Positions 38,401 to 50,400 of a stretch of 60,000 nt of DNA are shown piece after piece. The stretch is from Symsagittifera roscoffensis. Its lineage: Eukaryota; Xenacoelomorpha; Acoela; Convolutidae. Location of the stretch: NCBI RefSeq assembly GCF_963678635.1, contig NC_087068.1, positions 19,039,872 through 19,099,871 on the forward strand. Direction: 5' to 3'. The position numbers were made by a program, and so were the translations under genes. Under the pieces are notes generated by a model. It had not been told where the DNA came from and did not search any database. It worked only from the letters and a program-made list of their open reading frames with translations. The number at the start of each line of letters is the position of its first letter. Positions within the stretch are counted from its first letter, which is position 1.

Positions 38401-41400
38401 CGGAGATTGTGTTTATTCTTATATCTCGATTTACAAAAATTTTGTTCTATATAATACACATAAAGTTTTTTTTTTCTAACGAGGAATATTTTCTGGTATG
38501 AATTTTTTGCAGGGGCGGATCTAGGATTTTCAAAAAATGTTCGAAAATTTTTTCGACTTTTTTTTGTTTGAGGTCGACCAAAATGAATTTCCGAGCTCTC
38601 CTAAAGCACTAAAAAAATGTTTTTAGACGTCTTAAGGCGTTTTTAGGCACTTTTTGGAAAAATTAACCAAAAAATTGCGTCCCACCCCTAAAAATAGTAT
38701 ATATATGGCGCATTTAGAAAAATTTTTGGGTCAGTCACCAAAAATGGATATCACTAAATAGTACAAAGGGGGACCCTTTGGGTTGGCAGGGGGTCGAGTC
38801 CCTGAAGGGAAGGGGCGGCCGTCCCCCTTCCCCCTGCCCCCCATAAATCTGCCCCTTTTTGAATCGTTTTTATGACAACTTGAAACAGATGTGAAAAACT
38901 TGGAGACAGTTCGATGGTTTAACAGAAACGCGGAAAGAAGAACCTTTAAGGAGCTACGTAACATCCTCCCATTTCGGGGATGGGGCGGTGATGTTGTTAA
39001 TTAGATTAAAAAAGTCCATCAGGCAACAATGGATATCTCAAAATAGTACAAATTATATCTAAGATTATACGATTATACATAACAGTCGCGGGACAAGAAA
39101 GTTGCCACTTCTCATGTTCAACCGACTCAAAAAACGCAAAATTTTAAACATTTTGTCTGCCTACAATTCAGAAAGAGTTTTTAAAGTTTTTGGTTTGCTT
39201 TGGTTCAAAAAGTATTTGTATAATCTGAATTATTTCAGCGGCAAGTCAATCATAACTCGTCTAAAGAGTGTTTTTGTTGTTGAAAATTTTTCAACGACAA
39301 CTCATGGAATTTCTTTTTTTTTTCAAACAATGATAAACTGAATTGGGTCGGCACGGAGGGGGGGGGGGGTGCGCCTCTTCTCTAAATCCGCGCCTCGTTC
39401 TCGTTTTTTGCTATTCACCTAATTTAACAATGAAATTTCAATGTTCAATTTGATTCTTTCAATTTTGATATCGAAACATTGACAGATTACTTTCAGTTTT
39501 ATGTCAAATGTCAAATTTTGCAGCAGATTCTTCCGAACCGTTTATCTAGAGGTAGACTCTATTAGTCTAGCGCCTGCTAAACTTTTTTTTGCCACACTCG
39601 AACTACCCTCAACATCATGCATACTTGTGTCAAGTGTCAAGTTTATCTATTGTTATTATTTTAAAAAAGAGAGATGTCTTGTTGTCTTCTAACAAGTTTC
39701 AACAACAAAAACACCCTTTAGACAAATTATGATTGACTTTTCGCTAAAAATTCACAAAGCAAGATTACTGGAATAAATTTTGAACCAAATCAAACCAAAA
39801 ATTTTAAAAACTCTATCTGAGTTGTAGGCAGACAAAATGTCAGAAAAAATTTGCGTTTTTTGAGTCAGTTGAAATCGAGAAGTGGCAACTTACTTGTCCC
39901 ATGATATCATATATAATCGTATAATCTTAGATATAACTTTTAAAGGATTTTTAGTATGTATTGTTGTTCATGGTATGTCTGTACGTAGAGCGGAATTCGG
40001 CGACGACAACAATCTACTAAAAACAGATTGAGCAGCATTTAGTTTTGAGCAGATTAAGCGGATTTTTTTTTCGATTATTGAGCTTAACGCCATTAGTGAA
40101 AAAGCTAGTAAATCTAGCAAAACCCTCAGGTTTTTTTCCTTTACTCTTTATTTGCAGAAATGCAGAGACATCGACCCGTGTCTTTATCAGAAGTTGATAA
40201 CAGAAAATTTTGATTGGCCCAAGAATGTGACTGCCGTTTTTTTAACATAAGAAAAAACTTAAGTCTGAATTATATTTCTAATTTGTATGGCTTAGGTTTA
40301 CGACATCGGAAATGGCTACATCGAGGGGTTCAAAGTCATCTACCAAGCAGAGATCTCTACCGAAGAGATAGAGTTCGAGCTCGCCGGAAGCCAAGCCCAA
40401 GACTCGGGTGCTGGCGGCTACTCTATGACGTCGGTGGATCTGCAGACCCTGGGCATCACAATAACTGGATTCAACTATGCGGCAAGCAACGCCAGATTGA
40501 GTGGAATACAGTTTCTGTGAGTCTATGAAATTTTCTTGCCGGGCATTTTTTATTGAGTTTCTTTGAATATTTTTTAACCCCTCAAGACTCAAGATATTGG
40601 CCGATGTTATTCTGTGCGCCAAAATTTTTAATCCCGCTTGGTAGATAAATATATAGTTTGTCTGGATCTACAATATTTTCAACAATTGTGTGATACTTGA
40701 TAACTTTTTATGGTAGACCTAATGTATTTTTCTCGATTTTCAAATCGGTAAAAAGGCCATGAGCTTCAGGCACATTTATAAGTAGGTCAACCAGGTGCAG
40801 AAGGCAAAAAAGGCAAAACTGGCAAGATCTTCGAAATATTTTTGAGGATTTTGTGTGAGGCAATAATTTAACAATGATAAACAGAGACGAGAACGACAAT
40901 ACAGTTGGCGACTGTTTCGGTCCAGCTGCTTCGTGCAACTTGGTCGGACCCCGCCAGGCGGATTTGACCACCAGCTTCGGCACTAATGCAGAGTACTTCA
41001 TCTCTGGGTTTACTTTGACATTGGATTCTCAAAATGACGGCATCTACGGCATCAGCGCCACGTACACATATGTTGGTAAGTTAACAACAAAACTCTCTGC
41101 GGTTGTAGATCACGTGTTATTTACAGAGCTGATTTAAATTATCCGAACAAACGAGCTGGAAACTTTAAACTCGTATTTATCATATTCAGTAGACATTTGA
41201 TAAAAATTCTTTAGGACCGTAACATCAAAATGTTTTTGTCTTAAGCAAATGTCCATGAAAATTCAAGCAAAAAAGCGCGAATTGGAATGCTCAGACGAAA
41301 CAAAGTAAACCTGGTAGGACTCCATCCAAAAAAACAATGCTATGTTGTCATCAAAACCCAGGAAAACAACAGCAAAACAATTCTGATTGCATATAAAAAA

Positions 41401-44400
41401 TTCTGATCCCAGTAACGGCAAGGCAGCTATATAACAGACTGCTTTAAGAACCAGAAGACGGGCACAGACCTCCTTCGGTAGAGATTCACGAAATCTCAGG
41501 CGAATGAGATAGACCATTCGTAGAGCAAGCTAATTTTTCATCAGGGTATCGAACATTAAGACCTTCGCAGGTCCACCCATAAGAGTTAGCAGCAACAAGG
41601 GGAAAGGGCAAGATAGAGATCAGTCATTTTGTAAATTCAGTCGAATAGAGGTAAGGTCATTCGTTCAAAAAAATAAAAAGCCTGGCCTGGTTTGAGTTGA
41701 CAGGAAAACTTATCGCTGATTCAGAAATATCTCAGGCTTGTGGAAATTCTTATGAAATCATTAGCTATGTTTCAGGGTTATTTCATAGTTGTTGCTCTCA
41801 GCGTTACTCATGGCTAGCTTAGCCATATAAAATCCCCAGCGCAAAAAAAAAGTAAAATTTCGAACTGATTTTCAAGTTTTGTTATGTGTCTTGTTTTCGG
41901 TAAAAATAGCCATTTTAGCTAAAAATTAGCTAAAAACGTTGAAGACGAAGCCATTTTTTTTCCAATTTATAGAAATAAGTTTTAGTGACCTAAAGCTTTC
42001 GAATGTTAGCATTTTAATATCTATGGGACGAAGAGTCCTGCGGCCCAAAAATAAAATCTGCAAACAAAAAAAATAATGCTTTTTATTACACAGCAAAATA
42101 TATTCCCCACGGTCTATAGACTCGGAAAAAAATGGCTTTAGCAGGTGTCAGCGTTGTATTCCCTGGTTTTTTGTCCCATCCTTTGAGTTATTAGAAACAG
42201 TTAGTTAGTTAGCATTGGTATAACTGAAGGCCCTGATTACACATGCCTCAAAAATTTTAAAGGGTTTATAAGAAACGTTATCCTCAAAGAACCTAAATTG
42301 CAGTATTTCGCACCCCAATTGAAATACGCATATCACAAGAAAATGTATAAAAATGCGCAGGATCACGGGTGGTGGTTAAATAAATTCGAGTGCGAACATG
42401 ACGTCAAGAAATTTTGGAAGTTTGTGCAAAACAACTTGGAACTACTCCTGAGAGGGTCCAAGAACCGTACGGCAGATACTGTTACGCAAGACAGTAAGAA
42501 AACCGTACCCTCGCTCTGAACCAGTTTGTGAACTCGATTAAAAAACTTCTAGCACCGAGAATTTGCGTACATATTTTTGCACTTTATTCAATATAATTTT
42601 CAACTGATTATTTGCGTGGCTAATTCTATGATGTGATGTTTATGATTTTCCCCGAAACTTGAACTTGAAAATTTTCATGGCTAATCAAGAGTTTTTCAGG
42701 AATGAGTTACCCCTAAATTATAGGTTTTCAGGCGGCTATTGCAGTGAAAATCCATCTCCTACGCATCTAAGCAATTTAAGCGCTCATTCAGCGATGGTTT
42801 ATGTCTGATTGTGGTTAAAGTGATACTGATCATAGACTGAACCATAGATGGCAATCGCTGCAATATCTCTGAAGTAGCGATAGTTTTTCCTGTCAACTCA
42901 ACCCGGGCATATAACAAGGCAAAACCAAATAAGAAGAGACCAAACAATCCAAACAAATATCTGAAAACAAACAAGAAAAATTGATGCCTACAAGATGCAA
43001 CAAGATGCAAATACATAGCCAATTGCCCCTTTTAGAACTAATTCAGACCCTTGGCTGAAAGCAATCAAAAAAAGAAATTTTACTGAATTTATTTTACAAG
43101 AATTTTTTCCATAGAGGCCTTTTTTTCATGGCCTCTATGGACCCATGCATAGTGCGACCTATGATTGCACTTTATGGTCAACCCGGGTATAGGCGTTCGT
43201 ATAGGCAAAACAAATAATGGCAGACGAAGGAAACAGTCTCGTGAAAGAGGACTAGATTTCATCCACTGACGGATAACATATGACGCATAGCACGTGTCTA
43301 TCGGTAACCACTTCAGCAAAATCCACGGGTTAGTCACAATAGCGGCAAGCCGTATCTTTTTTTGAGCCGCAACAACAGCTCAGCTGAAACCTGTGAGCAA
43401 AAGATTTCTTCAGAAGTCCTCAAGGGCTGCAGCTGTGTTATCAGTCCGAGCATTTTTATAGAGTGATCGTTTCGAAAATTCCGCTCTTGCGAAGTCAAAA
43501 GTATCTTGGAGACGTAATCAACGTTCGTACTTGAAGTTCCGTAAATCATACCTGCTGGGCAAGGTTCCGTTGAGTAGGGCTCATTTTTCTTACCACAGAG
43601 TAATAAGTCTTTTGCTGTTATGTTGAGGTTAATGTCGTCACATAAGCATTTTCATGGTACGAGATATGAGACAACCAACCATCTTGAGCTGGTTATTGTG
43701 CAAAAGAAGCACATACGTATTGCCTATACAGATTAACTCCCTGCAAAATTGAAACCATACTTACCAATAAAAAAAGAACTAATCCGATGCTACACAACCT
43801 ATTGTGCTCGATGTACGTCATCCATTAAAATAATTGTTTACTTGGAACCTGCGACACGCTTAAGGGATAAACTAAAGGTTCTCATTTATAACTTGAAGCT
43901 TTGCTATATTTCGTTTGTATTGACTACATAGTTCCATCGATCACCCTTGCGGTACATGTCGGAAACATAAAGTGAACATCGCTAAGCTGACTATGTCCCA
44001 TAGAACGCCCTGGGTTAAGTAACTATTCCGCTCCCACGCAGGTTCTTTGTCAATTAGTTTCACGTTTCATTCGTGGGAGTTTCAATAAAAATAGAAGAAA
44101 AAATGACCTTTTTTCTTACATGCCACAAAATCAGGAAATCAGGGCTGTTCAAGTCGGGGTTCAAGCTCATCTGTGATAGGCGTTGTATAATTCATCGTGC
44201 TCCGTAGCCGAATTGGGTCGGATAAAAGCACAAATAGAAAACCTACCATCTTCGAGAAATCATTAGGAAAACCGTTGCATGGAAGTTTAACCAACGTGTG
44301 CTCGGAAATATGGCAGTTCTTTGGAGCTTCTCGTCTTCAGCATTGAGTGAACGATCTTTCCGATATTTTAGATCCAACCGAGTTACCTAGCATGTACAAG

Positions 44401-47400
44401 GACAACATTCTGCTTAGCTTAACAAGATTTCAAAGCAAGTTCAATCACTCCTTTTATGGTCAATCATTAGGCCTGCTAAGATCTCCTCGGTTCATCCGTG
44501 GCCGCGTCAGGGAGCGGAGGATGTTACCACGGAAGTATAAGATCATGAATTAAAGAGCAGCTACGATAGCAACTGGTCTTAAAGAATTACACATAAGGCT
44601 GCTATAGTATATAATCGGTAAAAGCGTATATATACTATAGCGTATAAATAGTATATAAAAGCGTATATATAGTATATAATCGCTATTAAGTGCCCATAAT
44701 CGCTAAAAGCTGTCCATATAAAAACTCATGGCTAAATGTCACAGAGCTTCGAATCAGGGCCTCCTTTTAGTATCAACAATTCTAAAAAAACTCAAGAATT
44801 AAAAAAACTGAGTGTTGAAATTTAAAAAATCGTGAGAATCATTTATCAGTTTAAGGGGAATTCCACCTTATTTGTCCATTTCCAAAAGTTTTTGTGCTAG
44901 TTTGGTTTAAGCTTGATTATGTTCGACTGCCAAAAAGATTTTAAAATACCGGTGTTTTGAGAGCGTGCTTCTGTTTTATTTCAAAAAGTTCCGTTGTTTC
45001 AGTCGAATGAAGTTTATCAAAAAGTTTGATAAATAGTAGGTTTTTATTTGCTGAGAAACATACTATTTTTTTCTTCAAGTATTCGACCGATTTGTTTTTA
45101 CGAAGTCTAGCGAACACATTCTTCTAGGGGATGGGGATGAGTGCATTTTCGAAGGGATGTTTATAAAATATTCGAGGGGTCGTTTGCAAAACATTCGAAG
45201 GGATTTTTGTAAAACGTTAAAATAGTCGCTATAGAACCCATTCCCCACCCCCCCCTTAGTCTGCGTTCATGTGTACAGCAAGGATGATATTTCAGACATG
45301 CCAACTTTGCTGAATTCGGACCGGGTATGTGAATTGACTCCTCATTACGATTTATACTATTTGCGCAACACCGCCTGGACTTTCCAACTTAACCTTGATC
45401 CGAACAACGGTATCTGTGGAACACTTCAATCTATCGACAACGACGGAGACCTGGGCGACATTCCCACTGTCCGAGATGATGAGCTTCGTGAGTTTCCCAA
45501 CATATAGATTAACAGAGTACTTGTACCAAATTTTCTAAAGAATTTTAGCCAAACATGCTCGATTTTCTTTTTTTTCTCCAGGCAAAACTCAGTCGACTGA
45601 ATTACTAGTGTTGAATTTAGAACGAAACTTTACAATCTCATTTGTAGATTTCAAAGTTATCTTCTTCTTGCAATCATAGTACAACAGTTATGTAGTGATA
45701 CGAAATTTTTTACTGAAATTCTATACTGGCGGGTTCACTCATATTACTTACTCGCGTTTTTTACTCCAACACGAAGGTAATCAAATATTTATGCTCATGG
45801 AACCTTTAAACTAGCGCCTTTTCAACGAAACTTTTTTCATGTCCAAAAAATACTAATGTCATAAGCTTAAAATTTCGTATAATTAGTGCGCGCTATTAAC
45901 CAATTTTTAATATATATCATAAAATATATATAATAAGTGAAACGATCTTTTAAAAAAATTGCCCGCTTATTCAGCACCTTACGTTAACATTTGGGCGATC
46001 TTTCAGCTCCTTTTGTCAAAAAATTGGCCTCATTCAGTCCATTTTTTTAAAGAAATTTGGGATCAATCAGACAAAAAACCAAACCAGACTTCAAAAAAAG
46101 TGATGGAAGTTTTGTGCTTGTTGTTTATTTTCTCCAGTAACTTTGAATTTTTAAATATTAATTTTAAATTAATATTTTTTAAAAAACATCTAAGCAGTTT
46201 TGAAGTCTTGAGCTCAAATTAAAAAATCTTGTAAAGTTGGGAGCGGTTAAAAATTTACATTTTTGAACAATTTTCGATAAAAAAGCGAAAACGCAACGTG
46301 CTATTACCGCGTATTGGGTGACATAATCCAGCTCAGAGTTCGTTTCAAAATGAACCGAGGCGAGCCACCCGGTTTGACCACAAATGCTAATCATACAGTT
46401 TTCATATATGGAAAAATGCTAATCATACACTTTTCATGCAATTCCATAAGTACAAAAAATTGCCTGAAAAGTCCATGATTTTAAATTTTTCATATATGGA
46501 AATTTTATGACTAGCATTTTCCCATAAACCAAAAAAAAATTGATTTTTTAAAAGTTTAATTTCTCAAAAATTTTGGAATGTGTTCGTGATCGAACACTAG
46601 TGACAAAAACCATGGTTTACTCAAAACTATAGTCACCAAAGGTTGGATTGTCTCGAATTAATAATGCATTGGAAACGAATTAAACTGTGTAGGAGTTTTC
46701 TTACACAAATGATATACTGAAAGCATCAAACTTTTAATTTTTGGCAAACGTTTTCGATGATGATTTTTTTCAAAACTTGAGTTTTTACATTATCAGACAA
46801 CGATCAAGGCATACACAAATGTGCCATACAAAAGAAATAGGAGTTACTAGCGTCTTTGAAAAAAAGTTTTCCAGAGAAACGGAAAAAAAAATTCAATTTT
46901 TGTGTATCCAGGACTACATTATGCACACAAAAAAAATACATGCAAAAAAAATTTCTTTTGGAAAATGTTTTTTGAGTACGAAATTCGATTTGCGGATGAA
47001 AAAAAAAACGAAGCAAAATGTATGAAAATTGTATGAAGAGTATTTTTTCATAGACTTAGTTCATGGAATTGTATGATTAGCTTTTTGGTCTATGGAGGTC
47101 AACCCGGGTATTTAGTGTTATTAATAACTTACTAGATGCTGAAATCAATCTTTCCTAGTTAATATAGCGCGTGGGGGGTTTTTCAAACAAAAATCTGAAT
47201 AATATTTTCAAAACTTTTTATTGTTTTTTGAAAATCATCACTTTTATAAAAAAAAAAGATATTTCGTAGACTTTAAGACAGTTGGAATATCAAAAAGTAG
47301 AAATTGTATCGCTCAAATTTGATTGGATGAAATTGATTGCGTTGTCTAAAACATAATCCGATAAACTATTGATGCCCTGTTGAGCATTGATGCCCCGTTC

Positions 47401-50400
47401 GATTTTTTGGCGAAAGAAGTAACAAGATTCCTTGTGTTTTTTTGAATAACTATACATTTTATTTTGTAGCGGAAATTTTTAAAGTATTTGAAACAAGTTG
47501 TTACAATTATTACTAGTTTGACTCTTCGAATTTGTAAAGATCCGTAATAATTAAACTAAAGCTAATATAATAAACTAACATAAAACTAGTTATACTTACT
47601 ATTTTTAAACAAAGTATACAGTCGTTTACTTGTGTTCAGACCATTGCCCCGCTGCAATGAGTATGGCAAAATATTTGGTTACTGTTCAGAAATTATAGCG
47701 AAGGGAAAAATATAAAGGCTTGGGGTAGTTTTTTTTCTGATAGGGTTTTGTAGAGTGGGGATCGAACCTAGAATTTCTCAGTGCCTTGATGCTAAAAGCT
47801 TATCAAAAAGAATTATTTGTTTCCGAATTAAAAATGATCTGAATTGCACTCAGGCAGGCTGATTGGTTAATACGACTCAAACTTTAACGCTTATCATTTA
47901 AGTCAAGAATTTAATTCCATCAATATTTTATTTGGGAAAAACTACTGAAGACCATTTAAACTTCTTACTACTGACGAATATACTATTTTTGAGGTGCCGC
48001 TTGCCAAAAAACGCGATTAATTGGTCGAATATTTCAAAAAGTGCTCAAAGTCGGCCTGCTTCAAGAGTCTTTTCAGTGATTTGGGAGAGCTCGGAAAAAC
48101 AACCGTAGCTTGAAATCGTAGTTTTATTTTCTTCAGACGGTTTTCAAGCTTTCAGACGAATTCCTAATACTTTTTCTAGCTCCCTTCTTCGACCATGCCA
48201 CAGTGTACTGGCAGGTGGTGACCCGAGAACGCGACGACGGAGCCGGAGGAGGAGTCGGCGGAACTTTCAATGGACAAAACGGAGCAGTGATCAGTCGCGC
48301 TGGTTAGTTATAATTTTAAAGTGGCAATGTAATGAGTTGATAACCCGATAACTAAATGACTAAATTAAGCTATGAGGAAAAACACGTACATAAACAAGTG
48401 CGTTTTTCAGAAGCTAAATGACGTCTAGCTTCCATGAAGTGTTTAGGATGCGTGTTCAGTGTTAATGATCTTTTTTGTATCGGGAATTTGAAATTAATTG
48501 AAGCTCGCTTTTTCAACTCGTTTTCTCAGATGTAGAATTGAATAAAAAACAATTCGCTCACACCTCACTTAATCTAAGATGCTTACCCTCTTAGCCAGAA
48601 AACAAAGGGTTAAATCTCTTTGTTACAGTAAGGGTTACAATCATGTTAAAATACACACAATAGGAGTATGCTAGTGAGATTGGATAGCCACTCGACAAAT
48701 AGAAAGGTAAACAAGACTGCTCGTATTAGGGCGAAGCCCTGAATGTTTCGACTGCCTTTTAAGGTTTTATGGAGCAGTAACAACGTCAAAAAATATACGT
48801 AATAAATAAAATAAAATAAAAACAATTTTTTTTCTTCTAAAATTTGAATTTTTGAATGAAAATCATCACCCCACACGCCATATTAAGTACAAAAGGATAG
48901 ATGTCGCTCCTTGTAACAAATCAATTATAGCAAATAAGCTTCTTTCAACCAATTTGTAACGATTTTAAGACGGATTAACTTTCCGCTTACGCGTTAATAG
49001 CGCAAAATATTTTGCGCGTTAATTGTCCCAAACTGGCCAAAATGGCAATCTTTAGACCCCCATAACTTTACGAAAAATGATCACAGGTGAAATATTTTTT
49101 TTAAATTTGAGCTCAGGACAACACTAGTTTTTGAATGATATGAAAAAAATTCCGTCAAAAATGGCTAGTTAAAAAGTCGAAACTTGTCTGAAGAAACAAA
49201 AACCCACCCCGAGCACAAATATTCCGTTACTTTCGTATCGAAAGTCGGAAAAAAAAGCATTAAGCTCAAAAAAGCCCAAGCTCTGAGGAATTAGTCATGT
49301 CTTTGGAGGAAACCTGGAGGAGGGATAGAATGTGCTAACTTCCCCCCCCCCCCGCTCCGGGTTAGGAACCACTGGTCGGATCATTGTGAATATCACAGGA
49401 GAGATACTGGAGATGATTTGACCCGGGCATGCAAAACCCTGGACCCGGGGGACCCCTGGGGCCGAGTAATAACGGTTCCCGGAAGTGCCAATCGCCCTAT
49501 TAGGACTCGGTATCTAGCAATAGGAACGAACTTAAAACTTAGTATATGGAAGCCGTAGTTGAGTCAAGCCTAAGTTTGAAATCCCAGACCCTTCGGACAC
49601 CTACATCCGGTTTTATGGCTTGTGCAAATAAACCCCCCTTTGGCTTCCTGAAGAGATTTCTTGAACCCTGGTAGTCCTAGGAAGCGGAAACTTGGAGGGT
49701 TGGTAGATAGTGGTAAGACAAGCATGGCGTTTGAGTTTGGACCGAATCCGATGGTCCGACCGGAAGTTATTAGCACTGGAAAAAGTACCCCTGGGACCGG
49801 AAATAGGCAATTTGCGGAAAATAATGAGCGAGGGAGTTTTGATTTTATGGCGTTACTGTGTAGTAGACCCAAGCCCCGGAAAAAACAAACCCTCTCCGTT
49901 ACTCCTTCCGGTGTTAATAGCCAATCCCCGATAAAAGTGATAAAGAGCCTTTGAAAAGTGATAACTCGGGGAGTATTAATCGGGTATGAATTAACTTGGC
50001 AGGTGGGGTCCCTTAATTGATCCTTGAAAGTTTTACCCCCCTGAATGGCTCGGAAAAACACGAAAAAATACCAAGCGACAATGCTGATTCCACAAGAGTA
50101 TCCTGGAGGTGGAAGATAACAGAACTCACTTATGGGTTGGGGACTAGCAAAAACTTAGATACGGGATTGGAAAGAGTTAATAGAAAATCCTGCCCTTCAT
50201 AAAATATTATAGAATATTGGAATTAAGAAGAAGGGACTTAGTAAACACTACAGTCAGCCATAGCTTGACTATTGGGCTAGGAGTAGATATTTCAATGTGG
50301 TGCCGAAGTAATCACAGATTTATTGGTGCACAAGTGCAAAAATAATGGGAGCTAATTCATCAGAGTAATATGGAGTGACAGGATATTTTATTAGCTTCGG

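Noticed and set aside
42298-42519. Possible LINE fragment
   Set aside because: A single Phe-Trp-Lys-Phe-Val-like motif is not enough. No RT or endonuclease motif was found nearby.
49570-50061. 163-codon minus-strand ORF in the G/C-rich block
   Set aside because: No domain is recognised and overlapping frames of similar length exist on the other strand. Open frames are expected when G/C content is higher. Kept only as part of the composition-outlier finding.
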